Below, piece after piece: positions 13,794 through 20,566 of a DNA stretch of 20,566 nucleotides. The notes under the pieces are model-generated. The model did no database searches. It saw nothing but the letters and a program-made list of their open reading frames with translations, and had not been told where the DNA came from. The stretch comes from an uncultured archaeon (lineage in GTDB: Archaea; Nanobdellota; Nanobdellia; Woesearchaeales; CAIVOO01). A program made the translations under genes and the position numbers. Where the stretch lies: contig CAIVOO010000075.1 of NCBI GenBank assembly GCA_903907555.1, forward strand, positions 1-20,566, written 5' to 3'. How positions within the stretch are numbered: the first letter of the stretch is position 1; each line of letters starts with the position of its first letter.

Positions 13794-16237
13794 TTTATTT
13801 TTCCTTCGAATGCTTTCTTATAGCTCAATACAGCATCAACATATTTTTTTATTGCATCAATCTTTCTTGCTCTGCTTTCAGGAGTCCAGCATTTGCTCGA
13901 GTCTGCTGTATTTGTTGTCTTTGACCAGCACCTTCCATCTGCATAAGTTCTTGTGCTTGAAAGCAGCTCTTCTGTAAGCTGAGCTGCAGTCTCATCCCAA
14001 CTGGGATTTAGTCTGCCTGTCTTTTTTACAGCAAGTTTTATCAAGCCTTCCCCGCCGTTGTATGAAGCTATTGCGTGCTTTTCCTGATTAATTAAATCCA
14101 TTGAAGAAAACATTGCCTTCAAATCAATAAGATATCTTGAGCCTGCATTTAATGCCCTGTCTGGAATCAACCTGTCATCCCAGACATCGCAGCCCTGCTC
14201 AGAACACAAGCCGTACTGTATTGCTGTTGAGCCTATGAACTGCATGAGCCCTTTTGCATTGGTTGGCGATACAGCATTTGGATTGCCTCCTGATTCTGCA
14301 GCAACCACTGCTGCGACAAGCCTGTGGTGATCCTCCCCGCCAGGAAGGTTGGCTATTGTGCTGTTGTAATTTGTTACGATAGCATCTACAACACTTTGCT
14401 GAGGAGTGTATGCAAAAGGCTTTTCAGCCTCTGAGCTAGGAGGATATTGCGCCTCCTCAAATCCCTGCTGTATATTCACGCTGACAGCTTGTGTTATAGT
14501 ATATCTGTAGCTTGCTGTTGCCTTGAAATAAAGTGTTGATATTGGCGAAGTTCCTAGAACCTGCGCAGTGTTATCAATCTGAAGTCCGCACCTGAATGTC
14601 CTATAGGTTAATGAACCAGTCTGCAAATTTTCTAGCAGGTTATTGATCCTGTCAGTTCTTAGCGAATAAGCTTTGTATCCCTTCTGATAATTAATGTCCT
14701 CTGTTGTAGGCCTGAAATCTTCAAAGTCAGTGCACCTTGCAGGGTCTGCTGAGAATCCATCAGGCACATAAATGATTAGCTGGTTTATTTTTGTGAATTT
14801 TCCAAGCCATCTGTTGGTTATTGTTATTCCGAGTGTTGGCAATGGCTGCATGCTTCCTATCGAGCGAATTGCGCCTCCGAAATCCATTCCAATCTCAACA
14901 GGGCCATTTGTGTAAGTTGTTATTGGATTCCTGTCTGTTATTTTGTACTGTGTAAACGGATCTATTTTCTGCCTTTCCAGAGAGCGCATCCTGTCAGCGT
15001 CTATGAAATACATTTTATGGTAAGCAAGAGTCCTGAAATTATAGTCAGCGTAAATATCAATTCTTTGACTTCCCTTTGGAAGGTCTATATCACATTCGAT
15101 TGGCTGAGACTCGAAAGTGTAAATTGTGAAATTCTTTATCTTTTGCCCGTTAAATGTTCCGAGAGGTATTGTACCCAAATATTCATCATTGTTTGCAGAG
15201 CATTTCGGGATGATTGTCACAGGCTCGTCAAGAGTCCTTGCAGTGATTGTTGCAAAAACAATGACAGGCTCTCCGCTGTAGAATATCGGGCTTGACGCCT
15301 TAACATTCTCAATATTAACTCCCAACGGCAGATCTTTGTTTTGCTCGACTTTGCCGAGATACTGGTCCTGATAGCCGCCTGTAGCTGTTGTAAGCAACTT
15401 TTGATAAGTTGTGCCTGCGATTGTTGGCAGGTTTGTTACAACCTTCACTGCTCCATTTGCACCGTCTTTCATCTGCTGCCATATCCCGCTCAAGCCAGCA
15501 ATCTGTTCAGGCGATATTGTTTCCTTTACTGTTTGAAATTCATTAGCAGGTACGGACATTATTGCAAAGAAAACAATAAGCACTACGAAGGCAATTTTCC
15601 ATTTATCTGCCCACGGAGTAGAATCCTTGTAAAACAATATTGCAAAATACAGAAATAATGGAAGAAACACTATATTGGTGAATCCCATTATAAAAATCGG
15701 AACTGCAGGGACATTTTTCAACTGGCCCTGAATCCAGTTGGTGATTACTACAAGGAATATTGATGCAAACCATAAAACAGTCATCCAGAAAAATCTGGAT
15801 CTTACATCAATTGCCTTGAATACTAAAAGCCCTGCTAAGGCAAGAACCAGATACAAAAACATTCTTTCTGTGCTTCCTGGCATATATCTGAATGAAAAGA
15901 AATCCATAACATGTAGTAATAATGCGAATAGTATGAACCAATCCAAGGGCTCTCTAGGATCAAAAACAAATCCCCCTAGAATACCTTTTGCTTTTTCTTT
16001 TGCTGCCGAACCTGCAGCGCTTACACCCCTGCCTAAAGCATTTTTCGCTGATTGATAATATTTACTCTCTGCCTTAGCAGCTTTCTTCTCTTCCTTTGCA
16101 GCTTTAGCCTCTTCTTCCTTTGCTTCCTCGGCTTTCTCAGCTGCTTCGATTACGGGTGCGGCTTCTGGCTCAGCAGCCTCTGCAGCCTTGGCTCCGAATT
16201 TTCTTATGCCGCTTTTTATAGAATTAATGATTCCCAT
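13790..16237 (-). CDS. Five-TM membrane protein with extracellular beta domains and a C-terminal SLT lytic transglycosylase domain
   Basis: An 815-residue fusion. Residues 1-97 are cytoplasmic, with an Ala/Glu/Lys-rich stretch (17-60). Five hydrophobic segments follow at about 98-117, 125-142, 149-169, 178-203 and 214-232; basic residues at 141-148 and 204-213 fit an inside N-terminus and outside C-terminus. Residues 300-600 are beta-rich with paired cysteines, ending in YRYTITQAVSVNI like the neighbouring lipoproteins. Residues 610-815 are a lysozyme-like SLT domain: AAVVAAESGGNPNAVS (642-657) with candidate catalytic E648, GLMQF (663-667) and AIASYNGGEG (722-731). C678/C683 and C770/C783 could form disulfides. 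SLT enzymes cut the MurNAc-GlcNAc bond of peptidoglycan, which archaea of this kind do not make, so the substrate is open. Confidence 0.9.
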   Translation of the reverse strand: MGIINSIKSGIRKFGAKAAEAAEPEAAPVIEAAEKAEEAKEEEAKAAKEEKKAAKAESKYYQSAKNALGRGVSAAGSAAKEKAKGILGGFVFDPREPLDWFILFALLLHVMDFFSFRYMPGSTERMFLYLVLALAGLLVFKAIDVRSRFFWMTVLWFASIFLVVITNWIQGQLKNVPAVPIFIMGFTNIVFLPLFLYFAILFYKDSTPWADKWKIAFVVLIVFFAIMSVPANEFQTVKETISPEQIAGLSGIWQQMKDGANGAVKVVTNLPTIAGTTYQKLLTTATGGYQDQYLGKVEQNKDLPLGVNIENVKASSPIFYSGEPVIVFATITARTLDEPVTIIPKCSANNDEYLGTIPLGTFNGQKIKNFTIYTFESQPIECDIDLPKGSQRIDIYADYNFRTLAYHKMYFIDADRMRSLERQKIDPFTQYKITDRNPITTYTNGPVEIGMDFGGAIRSIGSMQPLPTLGITITNRWLGKFTKINQLIIYVPDGFSADPARCTDFEDFRPTTEDINYQKGYKAYSLRTDRINNLLENLQTGSLTYRTFRCGLQIDNTAQVLGTSPISTLYFKATASYRYTITQAVSVNIQQGFEEAQYPPSSEAEKPFAYTPQQSVVDAIVTNYNSTIANLPGGEDHHRLVAAVVAAESGGNPNAVSPTNAKGLMQFIGSTAIQYGLCSEQGCDVWDDRLIPDRALNAGSRYLIDLKAMFSSMDLINQEKHAIASYNGGEGLIKLAVKKTGRLNPSWDETAAQLTEELLSSTRTYADGRCWSKTTNTADSSKCWTPESRARKIDAIKKYVDAVLSYKKAFEGKIK

Positions 16238-16277
16238 TTACTTCAGAAAGAATTCTCTTTCCACCTCTTTTTAATTC

Positions 16278-17495
16278 TTAAGTTTCAGCCAACTCAACAG
16301 ACAGGTCAACAATGTCCATTGTCGTATCAGGAACTATCTTTACGGCATTAGTCCCTTTCTTTGCAAAGTCAGTAATATTCTCTGAAAACTGGTCCTTGCG
16401 CGTATCGATGTAAAATTTATGACCATTTATGAAAACATCTGCCATTTTGTCAGATGTGTCGTCAGCAAATGTAAGGTTGAAATCTAAATCCAGATCGTGA
16501 TTAATCACATCAGAGTATTGGTCAGAGTCAAGCTCGAAATAAAATACAGGCAATGAGACTTCCTTGAGTTTCAGTCTTAACAATATGTTGTCCAAATCGT
16601 AAACTGCTGTTGTGGGCTTGTTGAACTTTGTCTTGAAGTTCAGGGTATTGTCACCGCTCAAAATCAGGGTTGGTGATATTTCCTGCTTCACGTAGTTTCC
16701 CCCGCATTGCGGAAGCTGTGAATAGATAACATGGTTGTTTAGCAATATTTGCAGAATATCCAAATCTCCCTGCGTCTTGCAGTCGAAGTTGACATAAAAT
16801 CTTAAAAATGCTGAATCAAGATTATTGTCTTCTGTTGATGAAGCAACAAACTTTGTCACGACTTCCTGCTTTGAGGTGTCTGTCATGTCTCCAACAATCT
16901 GTATTGTTGACAATGAATATTCGTTTGTTCTCCAGAACGCCCAGCCAGGAGAGTCTACTTCAAATTCGATAGTGTTTGATTCTTTAAGCAAATCCTGGCT
17001 CAGCTCAAGCACTACATTCTTTGGAGCCTCTTTCTGATAGATTAAATTGCCATTAAGCTTCACTATCAAAACGCCCTGCGACTTGTCAACATTAAAGCTT
17101 AGCTTGACATTCTTTGTGCCGTCAAGTTCTTTTATTGGAAAGGTCAGGTTCTGCTTGACTGTGCTGAAAAGATTATCCTTAACATACAAAGAATCCATTT
17201 TTTTGATTACAGCAGCAGCTGTTTGAGTATAAAGCGAAAATGAGGGTATTGGCTTGTCTATGTCGGTGGCGTTTGAGTATTTCTCGAACTTGCCTGGATG
17301 CTCAAGAAGCAGCACTTCTGGCTGAGCATTGCCTGATGCATTGCTTCCTGTTGTCTTTGATTCCTTCAAAAGGTCTGAGCGTTCGCTTGGCGGCAGGAAC
17401 AGGATATAAAGAATTATGAAGCCGGTTATTATGGCAACAAGGATTGCCGCCCTTGAACCTGTTTCTTGGGCTTTCTTGTTCTTGTGCAAAATCAT
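16278..17495 (-). CDS. Membrane-anchored surface protein with three beta-rich repeats
   Basis: A 405-residue protein I do not recognise. The N-terminus HKNKKAQETG leads into one hydrophobic segment (about 17-33), then PPSERSDLL; everything after is extracellular by the positive-inside rule. Three similar beta units follow, each with a strand, an LNG/LNN/ING turn, an aromatic-containing strand and a closing Gly/Ser-Asn-Thr/Ala strand: about 128-202 (KLNGNLIY), 228-310 (LLNNHVIY) and 335-402 (FINGHKFY). These look like tandem carbohydrate-binding-type sandwiches, a tentative reading. I start at the ATG at 17495, which sits 24 bp from the TATA box; a longer start would use TTG at 17501. It is the first gene of the operon with the SLT protein and lipoprotein C. 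Confidence 0.82.
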   Translation of the reverse strand: MILHKNKKAQETGSRAAILVAIITGFIILYILFLPPSERSDLLKESKTTGSNASGNAQPEVLLLEHPGKFEKYSNATDIDKPIPSFSLYTQTAAAVIKKMDSLYVKDNLFSTVKQNLTFPIKELDGTKNVKLSFNVDKSQGVLIVKLNGNLIYQKEAPKNVVLELSQDLLKESNTIEFEVDSPGWAFWRTNEYSLSTIQIVGDMTDTSKQEVVTKFVASSTEDNNLDSAFLRFYVNFDCKTQGDLDILQILLNNHVIYSQLPQCGGNYVKQEISPTLILSGDNTLNFKTKFNKPTTAVYDLDNILLRLKLKEVSLPVFYFELDSDQYSDVINHDLDLDFNLTFADDTSDKMADVFINGHKFYIDTRKDQFSENITDFAKKGTNAVKIVPDTTMDIVDLSVELAET

Positions 17496-17513
17496 GTTCA
17501 AAACAAAGCAGAA

Positions 17514-17525
17514 TGTATATAAATG
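17514..17525. promoter_or_regulatory. TATA element apparently shared by divergent pelota and surface-operon genes
   Basis: The plus strand reads TGTATATAAATG and the minus strand CATTTATATACA, both acceptable TATA boxes. The centre (about 17519) is 27 bp from the pelota ATG at 17546 and 24 bp from the surface-protein ATG at 17495. Only 50 bp separate the two start codons and I see no second comparable box. Confidence 0.6.
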
Positions 17526-17545
17526 CTTTTCGCTTTATTGGCCTG

Positions 17546-18595
17546 ATGCGCATATTAAAACAGGATTTCAAGAACGGGGAAGTAAGCATTAGGGCAGACA
17601 CCCTTGATGACCTTTGGTATCTGAACAGCATAATCGAGAAGGGTGATTTGATCAGCGGAGCCACTGAAAGGAAGGTGAAACTGAATGAGGAAGGCAAGTC
17701 TGCCAAAAAAAACTTCTATGTTGAAATAAAAGTTGAGAAGACAGAATATGGCAAAGGTTCCAACGAGCTAAGGATTAACGGGCTTATTACACAAGGCCCT
17801 GAAGACATACCAAAAGGCATACACCAAGTTATAGAAGTCAGGGAAGGCACTGACATAAAGATAAGAAAAGAAGGATGGCTTGCTTATCAAAAAGAAAAGA
17901 TAAAAGAGGCTTCTGAAAATAAGAGATTAAACATACTTGTTGCTGTTTTTGACAGGGAAGAGGCCTTGTTTGCGCTTTTGAAAAGATATGGCTATGAGAT
18001 TATCTTGGAAATTCAGGGTGATGTGCAGAAGAAAGCAGATGTCGCAAAAAAGGACAACAAATTCTTTGCTGATATTGCAGACAATCTGAAAGAATTGTCA
18101 GAAAGGCATTCAATACACAAGATAATACTTGCGAGCCCTGCATTCTGGAAGGAATATGTCCTGAAGCTGATAAAAGACAAGGGATTAAGCTCAAAAATTG
18201 TGCAGGCGACTTGCTCATCTGTTGGAAAAAACGGAATTGAGGAAGTCCTGAAAAGGGATGAGGTGAAAACAGCGCTTCTTGAGGACAGGATGAGCCAGGA
18301 GTTCAAGCTTGTTGAGCAGCTTCTTGCAGAGGTTGCTAAGGAAGGGCTGGCTGCCTACGGAAAGAAAGAGGCGACAGAAGCAGTCAACTCTGGAAACATC
18401 AAATTCTTGCTCGTAACTGATTCTTTCATAAGAAAAAATAGGGAAGAGGGAAACTTTTCTGAAGTTGACAATCTCTTGAAAAATACTGAAAAAAATGGTG
18501 GCGAGATAAGAATAATAAGTTCTGAGCATGAAGGTGGAAGAAGGTTGGATGGGCTTGGCGGGATTGGAGCGATATTAAGATACAAGAATTACTAA
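17546..18595 (+). CDS. pelA: Pelota (Dom34-like) mRNA surveillance protein
   Basis: The archaeal ribosome-rescue factor, an eRF1 relative lacking the GGQ release motif, which acts with aEF1A and ABCE1 on stalled ribosomes. The 349-residue protein shows the N-terminal Sm-like domain starting MRILKQDFKNGEVSI with LDDLWYLNSII (19-29), a central domain beginning near LNILVAVFDREEALFALL with IHKIILASPAFWKEYV, and the C-terminal domain with KFLLVTDSFIR and the closing GLGGIGAILRY. The start at 17546 matches the family N-terminus and the TATA spacing; the frame upstream to 17444 runs antisense to the neighbouring gene and is not coding. Its TAA overlaps the TAG of the convergent acdA gene. Confidence 0.96.
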   Translation: MRILKQDFKNGEVSIRADTLDDLWYLNSIIEKGDLISGATERKVKLNEEGKSAKKNFYVEIKVEKTEYGKGSNELRINGLITQGPEDIPKGIHQVIEVREGTDIKIRKEGWLAYQKEKIKEASENKRLNILVAVFDREEALFALLKRYGYEIILEIQGDVQKKADVAKKDNKFFADIADNLKELSERHSIHKIILASPAFWKEYVLKLIKDKGLSSKIVQATCSSVGKNGIEEVLKRDEVKTALLEDRMSQEFKLVEQLLAEVAKEGLAAYGKKEATEAVNSGNIKFLLVTDSFIRKNREEGNFSEVDNLLKNTEKNGGEIRIISSEHEGGRRLDGLGGIGAILRYKNY

Positions 18596-19974
18596 TGCTT
18601 CAGATACTCCCCTCTTTTTACAAGTGCAGTCAATGCTTTTGCAGCAGCTCCTGACTCTTCAAAGTCTGGAATTCCTTCTGCGTTCAATAAAAGGGCTGCC
18701 TTATCTGAAAATATTCCTCCTATGCCAACAGTTATGACTGGCTTTGTCGGATGTGTCTTGAAATTTGTTATAATGGTCTTTGCTGTTTCCTCAGCATCAG
18801 TCATTGTCTGCATTGTTTGTATCACAAGAACTCCGCCGACATTATCTTCAGAAAGCACAGAGCTCAATGCGAGATTGTATTTTTCTGGAAGAGCATCGTT
18901 TGAAATGTCAAGAGGATTGTTCATTGTTGTGAATCTTTTTGTGAGAGATAATTTTTTTATGAGGGCTGCCTTAGGCTCTGCAAGCTTTATGCAGCATCCT
19001 GTAAGATAATCTGCTGCCAATATCCCGAGCCCGCCGCTGTTCGTTATCACAAAAATATTGTTTGTCTGGCACGGCGGCATGCATGCTAATGTGTTTGAAA
19101 TGTTAAGCAAGTCTTCTACGCTGTTTACAGAGATAAGCCCTGCCTGTTTGAATGCTGCATCGTAAAGCGTGTCATCGCCAGTCTCATTGCCTGAATGCTG
19201 TTTAGATGCAACCTTGCCTGCGAATGTGGCTCCTATTTTAAGCACAACAACAGGCTTCACTTTGTTCAGCTGTTTTGCAAGTGTCAGGAATTTCTGGCCG
19301 TCTCTTATGTCTTCAATGCATAATGCAACAACCTTTGTCTGGAAATCATTCTGCAAAAATTCGAAGAAATCCTCCACTTCAATATCTGCGCCTGAGCCAT
19401 ATCCGGCAATAACGCTGAATCCGAATTTTTCAGCATCATACTTTCCAAGTACAGAGTTGATTATTCCTCCTGAAGAGCTGATTAGCGCTATGCTTCCTGG
19501 CTTGGGCATTGTTGGAGCAGTGCTTGCATTTAGCGAGAATGCAGGCCTTATGATTCCGAATGCATTCGGGCCCAGAATCTTTACTTTTGCTTTTTTTGCA
19601 ATTTCAACTATCTTCTGCTCTAGTTTTTTGCCGGCTTCCCCCATCTCTGAGAATTCGCTTGACAAAAGGATTATGTTTTTTGTTTTTTTCTTTATGCAGT
19701 CTTTCACAACCTGCATCGTGTCCTTTGCGCTTGTGCAAAGAAGAGCCAAGTCTATCTGGTCAGGCACTCGCAATAATGAGGGGAATGACTTAAGCCCTGA
19801 GACATATTCTGCTTCAGGATTCACAACATAAGTTTTTCCAGGAAATGGCTTGCAGTGCTTGTTTCCGAAAACCCCGCCTTTAAGAAGATTTTTCAGTATG
19901 CCGTGCGCAATTGACTTCTCCTCATGGGACTGTCCAACTATCGCTACAGTTTTTGGATTGAATAGTTCATGCAT
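18592..19974 (-). CDS. acdA: ADP-forming acyl-CoA synthetase, alpha subunit
   Basis: Catalytic subunit of the NDP-forming acyl-CoA synthetase, which converts acyl-CoA, ADP and phosphate to acid, ATP and CoA, a substrate-level ATP source in fermentative archaea. The 460 residues have a CoA-binding Rossmann domain (LFNPKTVAIVGQS, 4-16), the LGPNAFGI block (134-141), a succinyl-CoA-ligase-like domain with SSSGGI (166-171), and H260 in ASKQHSGNETG, the expected phosphohistidine, followed by YDAAFKQAGLI (271-281). TNSGGLGILAADY (311-323) and MNNPLDI (351-357) complete the set. It overlaps the beta-subunit gene by eight bases, so the two are co-translated. The acyl substrate is not evident. Confidence 0.93.
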   Translation of the reverse strand: MHELFNPKTVAIVGQSHEEKSIAHGILKNLLKGGVFGNKHCKPFPGKTYVVNPEAEYVSGLKSFPSLLRVPDQIDLALLCTSAKDTMQVVKDCIKKKTKNIILLSSEFSEMGEAGKKLEQKIVEIAKKAKVKILGPNAFGIIRPAFSLNASTAPTMPKPGSIALISSSGGIINSVLGKYDAEKFGFSVIAGYGSGADIEVEDFFEFLQNDFQTKVVALCIEDIRDGQKFLTLAKQLNKVKPVVVLKIGATFAGKVASKQHSGNETGDDTLYDAAFKQAGLISVNSVEDLLNISNTLACMPPCQTNNIFVITNSGGLGILAADYLTGCCIKLAEPKAALIKKLSLTKRFTTMNNPLDISNDALPEKYNLALSSVLSEDNVGGVLVIQTMQTMTDAEETAKTIITNFKTHPTKPVITVGIGGIFSDKAALLLNAEGIPDFEESGAAAKALTALVKRGEYLKH

Positions 19975-20566
19975 TTTCTCTAACCTTCGCGTCTATGACA
20001 AATGCCTTGTCTTTTGATGCAATTACTGGATGAAGAAGTAATTCTGTAATTGTCTTGTTCTCTGCGATTAATTTTGCAGTCTTATCGACAATCTTGTAAA
20101 GCTCTTCCTGCGAGATTTTTTTCCTGTCCTGCTCTGAAAGGCATTCTGCAATTAATTCATAAAAGTCTTTTATTGTTATTGGGAATATCCTGAGCGCCTG
20201 CTTCTGCGGCATCCTCAGATAAAGCACAAGCCCGAATCTTGCATCTTTCTTGAAATCCAGAAATAATGGAAATCCTTCCTTCTGCTCCTGCACTATGAAT
20301 GTGTCTGGCTTGAATTTTGGGTTTTTTGCCTTTGACTGCTTTGCAATCTCATCATATAATTGGATAACAGCCTGCTTGTTGGCAATATTCATTTTCAGTG
20401 AAAGAACTTCAGACTTGAATGGGAACTTTTTTGATTCCAGTTTTAGAACAAAAGGTGTGTTAATTGACTTAACAGCTTCTGGCAATTTTGCTTTTGAGCC
20501 GGCAATCTTGTATTTTGGCACTGGAAGCTTGTATTTTTCCAGAAGCCTAAAAGTTTTAGTCGTATC
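19967..20566 (-). CDS. acdB: ADP-forming acyl-CoA synthetase, beta subunit (divergent ATP-grasp), 5' end cut off by the window edge
   Basis: The ATP-grasp subunit that pairs with acdA. The frame is open to 20566, reading RLLEKYKLPVPKYKIAG at the N-terminal side, typical of the family; the GTG near 20521 is internal and not the start. 199 residues are visible. Several family landmarks are altered: where LHKSDVGGV is usual the sequence reads PFKSEVLSL, so the histidine is lost; the glycine-rich loop with GGIYVE that normally follows FGPV is absent (FGLVLYLRMPQKQALRIFPIT); and ELDINP near the end reads ELLLHP. The fold is recognisable (VIDAKV at the end, VQEQKEGFPLFLDFKKD in the middle), but ATP-grasp chemistry may be impaired or changed. 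Confidence 0.82.
   Translation of the reverse strand, partial: DTTKTFRLLEKYKLPVPKYKIAGSKAKLPEAVKSINTPFVLKLESKKFPFKSEVLSLKMNIANKQAVIQLYDEIAKQSKAKNPKFKPDTFIVQEQKEGFPLFLDFKKDARFGLVLYLRMPQKQALRIFPITIKDFYELIAECLSEQDRKKISQEELYKIVDKTAKLIAENKTITELLLHPVIASKDKAFVIDAKVRENA

Noticed and set aside
13790..17495. Surface operon as a type IV secretion or conjugation locus, where VirB1-like SLT enzymes occur
   Set aside because: No VirB4/VirD4 ATPase, relaxase or other secretion component is present in the window; the SLT domain alone is not enough.
17444..17545. Upstream extension of the pelota frame by 34 codons
   Set aside because: It overlaps the divergent anchor gene, passes through the TATA box, is unlike the family N-terminus, and the ATG at 17546 is correctly spaced from the promoter.
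19169..19831. A 220-codon plus-strand frame opposite acdA
   Set aside because: It is fully antisense to a well-conserved gene, low-complexity and Ser/Phe-rich, with no promoter or ribosome binding site, so it is a shadow frame.
1..20566. Mobile elements, CRISPR arrays, tRNA or rRNA genes
   Set aside because: I found no transposase or integrase motifs, regularly spaced repeats, cloverleaf-like segments or rRNA-like blocks, and the gaps are too short to hide most of them.

Overview
The window looks like a piece of a compact, AT-rich archaeal genome, most likely a DPANN lineage of the Woesearchaeota/Pacearchaeota kind. The archaeal assignment rests on a histone, a clamp-loader small subunit, the Nop5/fibrillarin pair, pelota, ADP-forming acyl-CoA synthetase subunits and TATA boxes about 25 bp upstream of start codons. 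The DPANN assignment is inference from gene content, short intergenic gaps and the surface-protein style. I see no tRNA, rRNA, CRISPR array, insertion sequence or origin, and no gene-free stretch over 300 bases; the longest gap is 158 bp (6413-6570).

Layout. Positions 1-3517 are a leftward operon: nop5, a 66-aa membrane protein, fibrillarin, a sugar-isomerase-like TIM barrel and cysS, which runs off the left edge. Positions 3561-4670 hold a leftward queuine-type tRNA-guanine transglycosylase, divergent from a rightward HD hydrolase that meets a leftward X-Pro peptidase stop-on-stop. Positions 6571-9379 run rightward: a PRC-barrel protein, then rfcS followed by a long coiled-coil protein with an internal duplication.

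Positions 9420-17495 are the unusual part. Five leftward genes encode secreted or membrane-anchored proteins: a membrane-anchored protein with three beta-rich repeats, an 815-aa five-TM protein whose extracellular part ends in a lytic transglycosylase (SLT) domain, and three paralogous six-cysteine lipoproteins. The C-terminal beta domain of the lipoproteins appears to recur in the ectodomain of the SLT protein, which suggests one surface assembly. Four rightward genes (two tandem B-box-like zinc proteins, a histone and a CYTH protein) sit between the third lipoprotein and the other two.

The right end has pelota, whose single TATA box seems shared with the divergent surface operon, and a leftward acdB-acdA pair. 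AcdA keeps its phosphohistidine, but AcdB has lost several residues expected of the ATP-grasp subunit.

Control. First genes of transcription units mostly appear leaderless (TATA centred 24-33 bp before the start codon). Downstream genes, and the PRC-barrel and histone genes, more often have GAGGT/GGAGG-type ribosome binding sites. Three of the four convergent gene pairs have overlapping or abutting stop codons.
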